Notes: generated from the sequence alone by a model not told the origin. Shown: positions 24,570-34,651, counted from the stretch's first letter. The stretch is DNA of 64,000 nucleotides from Bradyrhizobium sp. ORS 375 (GCF_000239775.1 NZ_CAFI01000105.1:1-64000), one strand, 5' to 3'. Made by a program: numbers and translations.

Positions 24570-25649
24570 CTAGAGCGCCTCCAGCACCGCCTTGGTGACG
24601 TCGATCGTGCCGGCGTGGCCGCCGAACTCGAACGGCTTGAGACCGCCTCCATACACCCTGTCGACCGCCTGCTCGATCCGCTGTGCCGCCTCGGCGGCGC
24701 CTTCGATGCCGTGGGTGTCGGCCAGCCAGTCGAGCATCATCGCCGCCGAGAGGATCATCGCCGTCGGATTGGCCTTGCCTTGCCCCATGATGTCAGGCGC
24801 GGTGCCGTGGCAGGGTTGGAACACGGCGTGGCGATCACCGATGTCGGCCGAGGGCGCCATGCCCATGCCGCCGACGAGGCCGGCAGCGAGATCGGACAGG
24901 ATGTCGCCGAACATGTTCTCGGTGACCAGCACGTCGAAATCCCACGGACGCTTCACCAGCATCAGCGCGCAGGCATCGATGTAGAGGCGGTCCGTCTTCA
25001 CGTCCGGATGAAGGTGAGCGACCTCGTCGAAAATCTTGCGGAAGTACGCGAAGGCTTTGAACACATTGGCTTTGTCGACGCAGCCTAATGTGCCGGGACG
25101 GCCCCGCGCCTTGCGCCGCTCGGCGAGCTTGAAGGAGAAGTTGAAGAGACGCTCGGAGGTCTTGCGGGTGATGACGAGGGTCTCGCGCGCCTCCTCATGT
25201 GTCACCACACCTTTGCCCATTGAGGCGAACAGCCCCTCGGTCGACTCGCGGATGACGACGAAATCGATGCCGCGCTCGGCGGCGCCGACGATCGGGCTCG
25301 GCACGCCCGGGATCAGCCGGGCCGGCCGGACGCCGGCATAGAGATCGAAATGGAAGCGCAGCTCGATCTGCGGCGCGATCTCGGTGTTATCGGGATAGCG
25401 GACCGACGGCAGGCCGCAGGCGCCGAGCAGGATGGCATCCGCCTCCTCGCACAGCCGAATCGTGGACTCGGCGATCGAGGCGCCGGTCGCAAGATAGTTG
25501 TTTGCCCCGGCCTGCGCCTCGGTGAAGCGGAACGACAGGCCGGCCTTGGCCTCGACCTTGCGCAACACTTCAAGCGCCGGCGCCATGACCTCCGGCCCGA
25601 TGCCGTCACCGGGGAGGACTGCGATGTGAAGGGCGTTGGTGGAGGACAT
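24570..25649 (-). CDS. Isocitrate/isopropylmalate dehydrogenase family protein
   Basis: 359 residues of the beta-decarboxylating dehydrogenase fold. The N-terminus IAVLPGDGIGPEVMAPALEVLR is the NAD-site start. The substrate loop is VIRESTEGLFASMGKG, and the metal-binding part is TENMFGDILSDLAAGLVGGMGMAPSADIG. The loop differs from LeuB and Icd and fits the tartrate/malate or uncharacterised subgroup. It oxidises and decarboxylates a 2-hydroxy acid using NAD(P) and divalent metal. The start at 25649 avoids a frame that would translate the palindrome at 25683-25767. Confidence 0.85.
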   Translation of the reverse strand: MSSTNALHIAVLPGDGIGPEVMAPALEVLRKVEAKAGLSFRFTEAQAGANNYLATGASIAESTIRLCEEADAILLGACGLPSVRYPDNTEIAPQIELRFHFDLYAGVRPARLIPGVPSPIVGAAERGIDFVVIRESTEGLFASMGKGVVTHEEARETLVITRKTSERLFNFSFKLAERRKARGRPGTLGCVDKANVFKAFAYFRKIFDEVAHLHPDVKTDRLYIDACALMLVKRPWDFDVLVTENMFGDILSDLAAGLVGGMGMAPSADIGDRHAVFQPCHGTAPDIMGQGKANPTAMILSAAMMLDWLADTHGIEGAAEAAQRIEQAVDRVYGGGLKPFEFGGHAGTIDVTKAVLEAL

Positions 25650-25682
25650 GAGCAAGGCTTTCGAGGGGCAGGATACAACTCC

Positions 25683-25767
25683 GTCATGCCCGGGCTTGAC
25701 CCGGGCATCCATCTTCAAGCGATGCGGTGCCTGAGGCGTGGATGGCCGGGTCAAGCCCGGCCATGAC
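25683..25767. repeat. Intergenic palindrome, GTCATGCCCGGG family
   Basis: GTCATGCCCGGGCTTGACCC and its inverted copy GGCCGGGTCAAGCCCGGCCATGAC face each other around an unrelated centre. It separates two leftward genes and is related in style to the repeats at 824, 2293 and 4492, but its arms have a different core. Confidence 0.8.
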
Positions 25768-25785
25768 GAGAAGAGAGAGCGGAGG

Positions 25786-26853
25786 TTACGGCGTCAGCAC
25801 CGCGCGGCCGACCAGCTGGCCCTTCTGCAACTCGTGCAGGGCATCGTTGGCCTTGGCGAGCGGCATCGGGGTGACCGGGATCGGCGCGATGTTCTTGGCG
25901 CGGACGAGATCGAGCAGCTCCTTGGTCTCGCGGAGATTGCCGACATAGCTGCCCTGGATCGTCACCGCCTTGATCGGAATGAGCGGCAAGGCCCACGGCG
26001 CGCCGCCGCCGAACAGGCCGACGATGACGAGCTTGCCGCCCTTGGTCAGGCAGTCGAAGCCGAGCTGCGCGGTGGCGGCATTGCCGACCAGGTCGATCAC
26101 GGCCCGGATCGGCTCGCCCGCCGCCTTGTTGAGCTGCTCCAGCGCATCCGGCGCCTTGCCGTCGACCGCGGCCAGCGCGCCTGCGGCCATCGCGGCCTCT
26201 CGCTTGCGCGCATCGATGTCGACGACGATCGCGCCCCTGCCGCCCATCGCCTTCAGCAGCGACAGCGCCATCAGGCCGAGACCGCCGGCGCCGAAGATCA
26301 CGATCGGCGTATCGAAATCCTTCTCGACCTTCTTCAGCGCGCTGTAGGTCGTCACGCCCGAGCAGGCGTAGGGCGCCGTCGTCACGGGATCGAGCCCCTT
26401 GAGGTCGATCAGATGGCGCGGATGCGGCACGGTCATGTGATCGGCATAGCCGCCGTCGCAGTAGACGCCGAGCGAGGCCGGCTTCAGGCACATGTTCTCG
26501 TCGCCCGCCAGGCATGTCGCGCATTTGCCGCAGCCGATCCAGGGATAGACCAGCGCGACGTCGCCGACCTTCAGCCCGCCCTTCTCCGCCTCCGTCACGT
26601 CAGGTCCGAACGCCACGATCTCGCCGGCGCTCTCGTGCCCCATGGTCCGCGGCAGCGACACGCCGCGATCCTTCAGGGACAGCGGCTTGCGGCCGTGGCC
26701 GAGATCATAGCCGCCTTCCCAGATGTGCAGGTCACTGTGGCAGACGCCGGCGGCCTTCACCTTGATCAGCACCTGCTTGCCGAACGGCTGCGGCGTCGGC
26801 TCGTCGACCTCGGTCAGCGGCGCGTTGAAATCGGTGACCTTGAAGCTCTTCAT
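25786..26853 (-). CDS. Zinc-dependent alcohol dehydrogenase
   Basis: 355 residues of the medium-chain dehydrogenase family. The catalytic zinc site is C38 and H73-E74 (GHE). The structural zinc site is C108, C111, C114 and C122. The NAD-binding domain has the GAGGLGLMAL motif. It oxidises primary alcohols or reduces aldehydes in the cytoplasm. The ATG at 26853 gives the usual family N-terminus; the upstream extension is non-coding. It is separated from the dehydrogenase downstream by a palindrome. Confidence 0.92.
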   Translation of the reverse strand: MKSFKVTDFNAPLTEVDEPTPQPFGKQVLIKVKAAGVCHSDLHIWEGGYDLGHGRKPLSLKDRGVSLPRTMGHESAGEIVAFGPDVTEAEKGGLKVGDVALVYPWIGCGKCATCLAGDENMCLKPASLGVYCDGGYADHMTVPHPRHLIDLKGLDPVTTAPYACSGVTTYSALKKVEKDFDTPIVIFGAGGLGLMALSLLKAMGGRGAIVVDIDARKREAAMAAGALAAVDGKAPDALEQLNKAAGEPIRAVIDLVGNAATAQLGFDCLTKGGKLVIVGLFGGGAPWALPLIPIKAVTIQGSYVGNLRETKELLDLVRAKNIAPIPVTPMPLAKANDALHELQKGQLVGRAVLTP

Positions 26854-27091
26854 GCGTTCACTCCCGTGGTCCGGTCGGCGGCGGGACCGGACGGCGTCAT
26901 GACGGGACCAGCGGGCGACGTCTTGCGCAGGGGCAAGCGTGGCCTCGACATCTCCTCCCGGCACGAGCGCGTCCGGCGGATCCGGACTGTTCTTGCGATG
27001 TCAGGAACATTGGCCGGAAACGCGCGGAGCAGCAAGACCGCGCGCATGGCGCGTCCTCATGGCAGCCCTGCAGCCTTTTGCCTCAGCGTCC

Positions 27092-28261
27092 TCACCCGTT
27101 GTCCCGCGCGATCGCCGCCGCCTCCCGCAACACATCGGCGGTGTGCTCGCCGAGACTGGCCGAGCGCGAGCCCGCCGCGACCTTCGCCTCGGACATCCGG
27201 AACGGCAGGTTGACGACCTTGAACGTGCCGGCATCGTCCTCGACGTCTGCCAGCGCGCCGCGATGGGCGATCTGCGGATCGGCCAGCGCCTCGGCGACGC
27301 TGCGATAGGCCGAGCTCGGTACGCCGCCCGCGTTCAAGGCGGCGACGCAGTCGGCGACGCAGAGCTGGCCCGACCAGGCTTCCACACCATCCATCAGCGC
27401 GCCCCAGTTTGCCCGCCGGTCGGAATATCGGGCGAACCGGGCATCGCTCGTCCACTCGGGATGGCCGATCACCACCATCAGGTTCTGGAACGTCTTCTCG
27501 CTGGCAATGGCGATCATCACATAGCCATCGCGGCACGCCGCCGGGCCGAAGGTCGGCCGCGACGGCTGCACGACCGGAAACTGCGACCATTGGATCTCGT
27601 TCAAGGTCAGGCTCAGCATCGACTCCAGCATCGAGCAGTCGATGTGCTGGCCGCGGCCGGTGCGCTCGCGCTGATACAGCGCGGAGGCGATGGCGCCGAA
27701 GGCGTAGGTCCCGGTGACCACGTCGGCATGATAGATGCCGCAATAATCCGGCCGGTCGCGCCCCGGCTGATAGGCGAGATGGGCCATGTCATAGCCCGAG
27801 GCGGCGTGGATGACAGGCGCATAGGCCGGGAGTTCCGCCGACGGGCCTGTCTGGCCGTAGCCCGAGATGGAGCAGTAGACCAGCCGTGGGTTGAGCGCAC
27901 TCAAGGTTGCATAGTCCAGCCCGAGCCGCTGCATCACGCCGGGCCGGAAGTTCTCGACCAGGATATCGGCGGATGCGACCAGCCGACGCACGGCTTCGAC
28001 TCCCTCGTCCGACTTGAGATCCAGCACGACACTTTTCTTGCCGACGTTGAGCTGACCGAAAGCGGTGGAGCAGCCATGCCGCATTGGCGGCCGGTTGCGC
28101 ATGGTTTCACCTTCGGCTGACTCGATCTTGATCACCTCCGCACCCATATCGGCAAGCATGCGGGCACAATGCGGGCCGGCGATGGTGGTCGAAAAGTCCA
28201 GCACGCGCAGGCCCTCGAAGCATCCTGTCAAACGGCTCTCATGCTCTCGATCTAGACTCAC
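27092..28261 (-). CDS. CaiB/BaiF family (family III) CoA-transferase-like protein
   Basis: 389 residues. The N-terminal Rossmann-like segment LRVLDFSTTIAGPHCARMLADMGAEVIKIE and the GR(G)-containing VQ-face (ERTGRGQHIDCSMLE) are diagnostic. Family III enzymes move CoA between acids through an Asp-bound intermediate. The stretch where that Asp usually stands reads PAYAPVIHAASG, so the Asp seems to be replaced by Ala; this may be a non-canonical member. The start is a GTG at 28261 with AGGGAG 8 bases ahead. The longer frame to 28330 has no support. Confidence 0.85.
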   Translation of the reverse strand: MSLDREHESRLTGCFEGLRVLDFSTTIAGPHCARMLADMGAEVIKIESAEGETMRNRPPMRHGCSTAFGQLNVGKKSVVLDLKSDEGVEAVRRLVASADILVENFRPGVMQRLGLDYATLSALNPRLVYCSISGYGQTGPSAELPAYAPVIHAASGYDMAHLAYQPGRDRPDYCGIYHADVVTGTYAFGAIASALYQRERTGRGQHIDCSMLESMLSLTLNEIQWSQFPVVQPSRPTFGPAACRDGYVMIAIASEKTFQNLMVVIGHPEWTSDARFARYSDRRANWGALMDGVEAWSGQLCVADCVAALNAGGVPSSAYRSVAEALADPQIAHRGALADVEDDAGTFKVVNLPFRMSEAKVAAGSRSASLGEHTADVLREAAAIARDNG

Positions 28262-28473
28262 GCGTGTAGCTCCCTGTTGTCGGCGTTTCTTCTGTGCCGG
28301 ACGTGGCCGAAGGCCGGCCCGTCCTTGCATTTACGAAGCGTAAGCCATCGGACGCCGTGCGCGTCTTGTCCAGATCGAACCATTCGATGTCGAACGCGTT
28401 TGGTCTTTCGCGGCGCTGCGGCATCGCTTTTTGTTGATGACTGAATTTGGACCCTTTCTTGCATAGGACGAAC

Positions 28474-29913
28474 ATGGGGCTTGATCGAGGACATCTCTTG
28501 CGGGTTCTGTTCGTTACGACCGAAATGGACGATTTCGTCCGGGTGGGCGGACTGGCTGCGGTTTCCGCGGCACTTCCCCGGGCATTGCGCTCTCATACTG
28601 ACGTCAGGATCATGCTGCCCGGCTACCGGGACGTGATCGAGCAACTCACTCACATCGAGATCGTTGGCCGCTGCGATCCCCTGGCAGAGATGCCGGGCTG
28701 CGCGCTCGGCCGATCATCGACGCGCGACGGCCTGCCGGTCTACGTCCTGCTCTGCGACGAGCTGTACGACCGGCCGGGCAATCCCTACGGCGACGAGAGC
28801 GGGCAGGACTGGGCGGACAATGACATCCGCTTCGGCCGTCTCGCCGCCGCGGCGGCCGAGTTGGCCGCCGGCACGCTGGACACCACCTGGGCAGCAGATC
28901 TCGTGCACGCCAATGACTGGCAGGCGGCGCTGGTGCCGGCCTATCTGGCGTGGCGCGGGGTCGACGTGCCCTCGATCCTGACCATCCACAACCTGGCCTA
29001 TCAGGGCCTCTTCCCGCGAGAGTCGCTGCGCCGGATCGGCGCGCCGGAATCCTCGTTCCACATCGACGGGCTGGAGTTCTACGACAAGCTCTCGTTCCTG
29101 AAGGGCGGCCTCGTCTATGCGTCGCATCTGACGACCGTCAGCTCGACCTATGCCAAGGAGATTACGACCTCCGAGCTCGGTTGCGGCCTGGAGGGCCTGC
29201 TGCGCCAGCGCTCCAATGCGCATGAGCTGACCGGCATCCTCAACGGCATCGACGAGAGCTGGGATCCCCGCTACTGTCAGAAGCTGGCGCAGCCCTTCGC
29301 CGCGGGCGACTGGAACGGCAAGAAGGCCAACGCCGATTATGTCCGCAAGCAGTTCGGGCTCGCGGTCTCGCGCGGTCCGATGTTCGGAATCGTCGCGCGC
29401 CTGGTACATCAGAAGGGCATCGATCTCGTGCTGGAGGCCGCCGACGAGATCGTCGGCGCCGGCGGTCAGATCGTCGTCACCGGGACCGGCGAGCCTTCGA
29501 TCGAGCGCGCCTTGATGGACGCCCATCGCCGCCGGCCGGACGCCATCGGCGTCGCGATCGGCTTCAACGACGCCCAGGCCCGGCGCATCTTCGCCGGCAG
29601 CGACTTCACCCTGATGCCGTCGCGCTTCGAGCCGTGCGGCCTCAGCCAGATGTACGCGCAGCGCTTCGGCTCGCTGCCGATCGGACACCAGACCGGCGGC
29701 CTCGCTGAGACCATTACCGACGGCGAGACCGGGTTTCTGTTCGAGAAGCCCTCGGCAGAGTCGTTCCTCGGCGGCGTCAAACGGGCCTTCTCCGCGTTCC
29801 GGCGCACCGAGCAGCTGAACGCGATGCGGCTGTCGGCGATGGCGCGCTCGTTCAGCTGGGACCTCTCGGCCGCCTGCTACAACACGCTGTATCGCAAGAT
29901 GCTGGCGTCATAG
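28474..29913 (+). CDS. glgA: Glycogen (starch) synthase
   Basis: 479 residues of glycosyltransferase family 5. The N-terminus LLRVLFVTTEMDDFVRVGGLAAVSAALP carries the ADP-glucose-binding K-x-G-G-L motif, here R-V-G-G-L. The C-terminal half has FGIVARLVHQKGIDLV, SDFTLMPSRFEPCGLSQMYAQRFGSLPI and the TGGLAETI motif. It extends alpha-1,4-glucan chains from ADP-glucose. AGGA precedes the ATG at 28474. No other glycogen genes are adjacent, but a debranching-like enzyme occurs at 54167. Confidence 0.9.
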   Translation: MGLDRGHLLRVLFVTTEMDDFVRVGGLAAVSAALPRALRSHTDVRIMLPGYRDVIEQLTHIEIVGRCDPLAEMPGCALGRSSTRDGLPVYVLLCDELYDRPGNPYGDESGQDWADNDIRFGRLAAAAAELAAGTLDTTWAADLVHANDWQAALVPAYLAWRGVDVPSILTIHNLAYQGLFPRESLRRIGAPESSFHIDGLEFYDKLSFLKGGLVYASHLTTVSSTYAKEITTSELGCGLEGLLRQRSNAHELTGILNGIDESWDPRYCQKLAQPFAAGDWNGKKANADYVRKQFGLAVSRGPMFGIVARLVHQKGIDLVLEAADEIVGAGGQIVVTGTGEPSIERALMDAHRRRPDAIGVAIGFNDAQARRIFAGSDFTLMPSRFEPCGLSQMYAQRFGSLPIGHQTGGLAETITDGETGFLFEKPSAESFLGGVKRAFSAFRRTEQLNAMRLSAMARSFSWDLSAACYNTLYRKMLAS

Positions 29914-29922
29914 GCAGTGCCT

Positions 29923-30003
29923 TAGCCCGGATGAGCGCAGCGACATCCGGGTTCAACACCAGCGGCGCATGAGACCCGGATATCGCTGCGCTCAGCCGGC
30001 CTA
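29923..30003. repeat. Intergenic palindrome, TAGCCCGGATGAGCGCAGCG family
   Basis: Starts TAGCCCGGATGAGCGCAGCG and ends with the inverted CGCTGCGCTCAGCCGGCCTA; inner arms ATCCGGG/CCCGGAT also pair. It follows glgA by 9 bases and lies before the terminator at 30017. This GC-rich class is common in rhizobial genomes. Confidence 0.8.
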
Positions 30004-30016
30004 CTGTCAAACAACA

Positions 30017-30041
30017 AGAGCCCGGACATGGTCCGGGCTCT
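30017..30041. terminator. Bidirectional rho-independent terminator, glgA and chemoreceptor gene
   Basis: AGAGCCCGGAC-ATG-GTCCGGGCTCT is an 11-bp perfect stem. It is followed by TTCTT on the right and, read leftward, by a TGTTGTTTG stretch. It lies between two convergent genes. Confidence 0.85.
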
Positions 30042-30066
30042 TTCTTGACTGCTGAAGCGGCGAGCC

Positions 30067-32190
30067 CTAGGCCGCGCGCACTGCTTCGAGGAAGTTCCCG
30101 ACCTCGCGCTTGAGGCGGTTGGAGTCGCCGGCGAGCGATTTGGCCGACGACAGCACCTCGGCCGAGGCCGAGCCGGTCTCGGTCGCGCCGCGCTGCACGT
30201 CGGTGATGTTGGACGAGACCTGCTGGGTGCCGTGCGCCGCCTGCTGGACGTTGCGGGAGATTTCCTGGGTGGCTGCGCCCTGCTCCTCGACGGCGGCCGC
30301 GATCGCAGCCCCGATCTCGGCGAGACGCTCGATCGTCGAGCTGATCGCCTGGATCGCGTTGACCGATTCCTGCGTCGCCGCCTGCACGCCAGAGATCTGT
30401 TGCGAGATCTCGTCGGTGGCCTTGGCCGTCTGCTCGGCCAACGCCTTCACCTCGGTCGCGACCACGGCGAAGCCGCGGCCGGCCTCGCCCGCGCGGGCTG
30501 CCTCGATGGTGGCATTGAGCGCCAGCAGGTTGGTCTGGCCGGCGATGGTATTGATCAGCTCGACGACGTCGCCGATGCGCGCGGCCGCCTGCGACAGCTC
30601 GGCGACCCGGCTGTTGGTCTGGCGCACCTGCTGCACGGCGTCGCCGGCCATGCGTGCGGAGCTCTGCACCTGCCTGCTGATCTCATTCACCGATGACGAC
30701 AGCTCCTCGGTGGCGGACGCGACCGACTGGACGTTGGCGGAGGCTTCCTCCGACGCCGCCGCGACAACCGTGCTGAGCTCTTTCGAGCGGTTGGCGGTGT
30801 TGGTCAGGGTATCCGCCGAGGTCTCGAGTCCGGAGGCGGCCGACGACACGGTGTTGACGATCTCGGCGATCGTGGCCTCGAAGTTGCGCGTCAGCGTATC
30901 GAGCCGGCGGGCGCGATCGATCTGCGCCTGCGCGTCGCGCTGCGCCGCCTCGTCGGACTGCTTCTTGGCGATCAGGGCGTCCTTGAAGATCTTCAGCGCA
31001 CGCGCCATCGCGCCGATCTCGTCCTTGCGGGATTCGTTCGGAATGTCGGCGCTCAACTCGCCATTGGCGAGGCGCAAGGTCACGCCGGTCAGGCCGACCA
31101 GCGGGCCGATGACGCCACGCACGACGCCGATCACGACGGCGACCGAAACGGCGGCGACGAGCAGGAGAACGCCGAGCGCAATGAACAGGCGCAGCCGGGC
31201 CGCGCCGATCGCCTGATCGATCGACTGATGCGCCGACTTCAGCGCAGCATCGCGCAGCACGATGACATTGTTCAGCATCGGCGTGGTCCAGCGGCCCCAC
31301 TCCTCCGCGGTGATCGGCGACGGCTGACCGTCGCGCGCGGCGGTCACGATCGCACGATAGCGGCGCTCGCCGTCACCCATCAGCGTCGTACGGACATGCT
31401 CGAGCGCCGACGTCACCTCCGGCGTGTTGCGAACGCTGCGCGCCGCAAGCTCGATCTGCTGCCACAGCAAGGTCACCTGCCCACTCTGCTCGGTCACTTC
31501 GGCGAGACGCACCGGCGTCCAGCCTTGGTTCTGGATGAAGAAGCGCAGCACTGCGGAGCGCGCGCCGTTGATGGTGCGCATCGACTGCGAGAGCTGTGCC
31601 AGCTGCCCGGACGGCAGGAGATTTTCAACATCGCCGCCGACGCGCGACAGCTCGATGGCGGTCTCGTCGATGGCGGCGTTCAGCGACTCCGCGGCTCGTC
31701 CGAGACCATCAGTTGTTGTCGCCTGGATGTTCGCGGGGCGCTGTGCGGCCGGCAGCGGAACGGCGCTGCGCGCAGCCGATCGCACGCCGCGCAGGGTCTG
31801 CTCCGCGGCGTCGATGTTGCTGATCGGCAATCCCGCCAGTTGCGCGGCGGACTTGGCTTGCGCCAGCGACGCGTCGGTGGTGGCAATGGCCTTGTCCAGC
31901 TTGGCGACGTCGTCAGCCGACGCGGATGCGCCGGCGGCCAGCAGATTCCACTGGCTGCGCTCGAGCGGGATCTGCGCGTTGACCTTCAGGACCAGTTCGA
32001 AGGCGTCCAGCACCCGCGCCGCCTGCTCGCGCTTACCCAGATCGCCCCAACTGCTCCATGCCAGCGCAACAGCGAAGGCCATGGCGAAGAAGCCGGTCAG
32101 CAGGTTGCCTGCGAGAATTTTCCATTTGAGACTGACCGCTCCGGCGTCCGCCTGAAAGGTGTCGCTCTGCATCGTTGCACGCTTGGACAT
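30067..32190 (-). CDS. Methyl-accepting chemotaxis protein
   Basis: 707 residues. One membrane helix near 25-48 is followed by a periplasmic sensor of about 280 residues (helical, McpB-like by composition) and a second helix near 330-350. A HAMP domain follows (residues about 350-410), then the signalling domain with the conserved hairpin tip around [47 protein letters not shown]. It signals to CheA/CheW; the ligand is unknown. The start has GGGAACG upstream. No che genes are adjacent. Confidence 0.92.
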   Translation of the reverse strand: MSKRATMQSDTFQADAGAVSLKWKILAGNLLTGFFAMAFAVALAWSSWGDLGKREQAARVLDAFELVLKVNAQIPLERSQWNLLAAGASASADDVAKLDKAIATTDASLAQAKSAAQLAGLPISNIDAAEQTLRGVRSAARSAVPLPAAQRPANIQATTTDGLGRAAESLNAAIDETAIELSRVGGDVENLLPSGQLAQLSQSMRTINGARSAVLRFFIQNQGWTPVRLAEVTEQSGQVTLLWQQIELAARSVRNTPEVTSALEHVRTTLMGDGERRYRAIVTAARDGQPSPITAEEWGRWTTPMLNNVIVLRDAALKSAHQSIDQAIGAARLRLFIALGVLLLVAAVSVAVVIGVVRGVIGPLVGLTGVTLRLANGELSADIPNESRKDEIGAMARALKIFKDALIAKKQSDEAAQRDAQAQIDRARRLDTLTRNFEATIAEIVNTVSSAASGLETSADTLTNTANRSKELSTVVAAASEEASANVQSVASATEELSSSVNEISRQVQSSARMAGDAVQQVRQTNSRVAELSQAAARIGDVVELINTIAGQTNLLALNATIEAARAGEAGRGFAVVATEVKALAEQTAKATDEISQQISGVQAATQESVNAIQAISSTIERLAEIGAAIAAAVEEQGAATQEISRNVQQAAHGTQQVSSNITDVQRGATETGSASAEVLSSAKSLAGDSNRLKREVGNFLEAVRAA

Positions 32191-32429
32191 CGGTCGTTCC
32201 CAATCAGTTGGATGGCGAGGTCAGCCGAATTCGCGAGCAGCCATAGCGCATGCGCACAACGGCTTTCGGACACTCCGACCTGGCCTGCAAAACAGATCGC
32301 GGCATCGCTGCCGCCCGCCACAATGATTAAGAACGAACTACGACTAATCCCTTAAAGTGGAACGAACGGGCGGTATCGGATTGCCACTCGACTGGACGTT
32401 TGATGCCTGGGCCCGACTGAGGACCGTCC

Positions 32430-33578
32430 CTACTCCGCAGCCGTTGCAATCGCCGGATCGTGCAGCACCACGCCTGAGAGCGGATCGAACTCCCCATCCC
32501 ACGGCATCCGCTCCAGCATTGACTGCGTATGCTGATAGCCCGCACTCCAGCGCGCGGTGATGCCCCGCTCGCTGAAGTCGATGTCCTTGGTATGGCTCTC
32601 GCGGTCGAGCTGCGGGCTCAGCAGCCGGACGACGTGCATCCGCGTTTGACAACCATAGCTGGCAAGCTCGCGCACGGCCGGATCGTTGCGCACCTGATCG
32701 GGCAGGCGCGCGGCGAGCTGATTGATGATGTGGCGCAAGCGGTGCGTCTGCTGCTGCCGCGCGATGTGGCTGGAGATCCGGCTGGAATACTGCACGTCCT
32801 TGTGCCGGTTGAACACCTCCGCCATCGAATTCGGCTCGGCTCCGACGGGATTCCAGAGATGCACCGCGAAGATCAGCGAGTCCCTGCGCGGATTGTCGTC
32901 GAACACGACCTCGGTCGGCGTGTTCGACAGAATGCCGCCGTCCCAGTACAGTTCGCCGTCGATGCGGACCGCGGGGAAAGCGGGCGGCAGCGCGCCTGAC
33001 GCCAGAATGTGACGGACATCGATCGCGCCGTCACGGCTGTCGAAATAGTGCATCCGGCTGCTGCGGACATGCGCGGCACCGACCGTGAGGCGAAGGCCGC
33101 CGCTGTTCAGGAGGTCGAAATCGACCAGCTCCTGCAGCGTCTCGCGCAACGGGGTGGTCGAGTAGTAGCCCGCCTGCTCGGCTCCCAGTGGATAGCCGTC
33201 ACCGGCATGCGCCAGCGCGTTGGGTCGGAAGAAGCCGGGGATCCCATGCGTCACGGTCATCCAATAGGAGAGGCGCTCGTTGAAATCAGGAAATGCCGTG
33301 CGCAGTGCCCAGGCCGGCTTGCGGTGCATCCGCTTCCAGAACTCGCTTAGCCGCGCCATGCGCTCCTGCACCGGACTGCCGGCGATCAGAGCGGCATTGA
33401 TGGCGCCGATCGATGTCCCGATCACCCAGTCCGGCTCCAGGCCCGCTTCGTGCAGCGCCTGGTACACACCGGCCTGATACGATCCCAGCGCGCCACCGCC
33501 TTGGAGAACGAGAACCACCTGCCCGGGCAGCTTGCTGCGATCGATGATCATGCGCGAGTTCTCGTTGATCTCGGCCAT
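32430..33578 (-). CDS. Patatin-like phospholipase
   Basis: 382 residues. The N-terminus has the glycine-rich oxyanion loop LQGGGALGSYQAGVY and the nucleophile elbow G-T-S56-I-G. The catalytic aspartate is in YWDGGILSNTP. A C-terminal part of about 120 residues without known motif completes it, ending SGVVLHDPAIATAAE. These enzymes hydrolyse acyl esters of lipids or of storage polyester. A GGAGG ribosome site lies 7 bases ahead. It follows bdhA by 66 bases and is probably co-transcribed; the pairing hints at polyhydroxybutyrate or acyl storage metabolism. Confidence 0.9.
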   Translation of the reverse strand: MAEINENSRMIIDRSKLPGQVVLVLQGGGALGSYQAGVYQALHEAGLEPDWVIGTSIGAINAALIAGSPVQERMARLSEFWKRMHRKPAWALRTAFPDFNERLSYWMTVTHGIPGFFRPNALAHAGDGYPLGAEQAGYYSTTPLRETLQELVDFDLLNSGGLRLTVGAAHVRSSRMHYFDSRDGAIDVRHILASGALPPAFPAVRIDGELYWDGGILSNTPTEVVFDDNPRRDSLIFAVHLWNPVGAEPNSMAEVFNRHKDVQYSSRISSHIARQQQTHRLRHIINQLAARLPDQVRNDPAVRELASYGCQTRMHVVRLLSPQLDRESHTKDIDFSERGITARWSAGYQHTQSMLERMPWDGEFDPLSGVVLHDPAIATAAE

Positions 33579-33644
33579 GCTTCCCTCCTGCGTTGCGTAT
33601 CGTCTGTTCGTCGTCGCGGTGCCGCTTGTTACGCGGTGCGGCCG

Positions 33645-34466
33645 TCAATGCGCGGTCCAGCCGCCGTCGACCGGCAGGGCGACACCCGTGACCGATGCGC
33701 CGGCGTCGCTCGCGAGAAACACCGTGAGTGCGCCGATCTCCTCGACCGTGGCGAAACGCTTGTTGGGCTGTTGCGCCAGCAGGACGTCGCGGATGACCTG
33801 ATCGCGCGAGATGCCGTGCGCCTTTGCCTGCCCGTCGATCTGCGCCTCGACCAGCGGGGTGTAGACATAGCCCGGACAGATCGCGTTGCAGGTGATGCCG
33901 CTCTCAGCCGCCTCCAGCGCTGCGACCTTGGTCAGGCCGATGATGCCGTGCTTGGCGGCGACATAGGCCGACTTGAACGGCGAGGCGACCAGGCCATGCG
34001 CGGACGCGATGTTGATGATGCGGCCGAAGCCGTGACGCCGCATCGCGGGAAGCGCGAGCCGCATGGTGTGGAAGGCCGAGGACAGATTGATCGCGACGAT
34101 CGCATCCCATTTCTCCGCCGGGAAGTCCTCCAGCGGCGCGACATGCTGAATGCCGGCATTGTTGACCAGGATGTCGATACGGCCGAACTCTGCCATGATC
34201 TCGGCGATCATGCGCTCGATCGCGACAGGCTGCGTCATGTCGGCGGCACCATAGCCGGCTCTGACCCCGAACTCCGCCGCGATTTGGGATCTGATCCGAT
34301 CGATCTCCTCAGGCTTGCCGAAACCATTGAGGACGACATGAATGCCAGCCCCGGCCAAGGCCCTGGCGATGCCGAGGCCGATCCCACTGGTCGATCCCGT
34401 GACCACGGCCACCCGTCCAGCCAGCGAACGTAACGCGGGGTCGGTCGTCGTCGTATCTGTAGCCAT
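33645..34466 (-). CDS. bdhA: 3-hydroxybutyrate dehydrogenase (short-chain dehydrogenase)
   Basis: 273 residues. The NAD-binding GSTSGIGLGIA motif, NNAGIQH, the catalytic serine in INIASAHGLVAS and Tyr/Lys in SAYVAAKHG all fit. ICPGYVYTPLVEAQI is the usual substrate lid of D-3-hydroxybutyrate dehydrogenases. It oxidises 3-hydroxybutyrate to acetoacetate in the breakdown of polyhydroxybutyrate. It heads a leftward unit with the patatin gene and is divergent from a LysR gene, which may regulate it. Confidence 0.9.
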   Translation of the reverse strand: MATDTTTTDPALRSLAGRVAVVTGSTSGIGLGIARALAGAGIHVVLNGFGKPEEIDRIRSQIAAEFGVRAGYGAADMTQPVAIERMIAEIMAEFGRIDILVNNAGIQHVAPLEDFPAEKWDAIVAINLSSAFHTMRLALPAMRRHGFGRIINIASAHGLVASPFKSAYVAAKHGIIGLTKVAALEAAESGITCNAICPGYVYTPLVEAQIDGQAKAHGISRDQVIRDVLLAQQPNKRFATVEEIGALTVFLASDAGASVTGVALPVDGGWTAH

Positions 34467-34651
34467 GGCCTATCCTTCGATCGCTTCGTGGATTGCTCGA
34501 CGTCTGCTAGTCTGCCGGGCCCAGCCGATCGACGGAAATGCCGTTTGGCTTGTCGTACGATAGGATGCCTCTATCGCCATCGCCGACGCCAATTGGTAGT
34601 CCCTGCAGAATTGGACCACGCCCGCCTGGGCCCGGTCGAACGGAGCGATCC

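Noticed and set aside
25780-25800. GGTTACG as a fourth SigF-type promoter
   Set aside because: The leftward GTAACC has no CGAA box at 15-17 bases and lies at the 3' end of the alcohol dehydrogenase gene.
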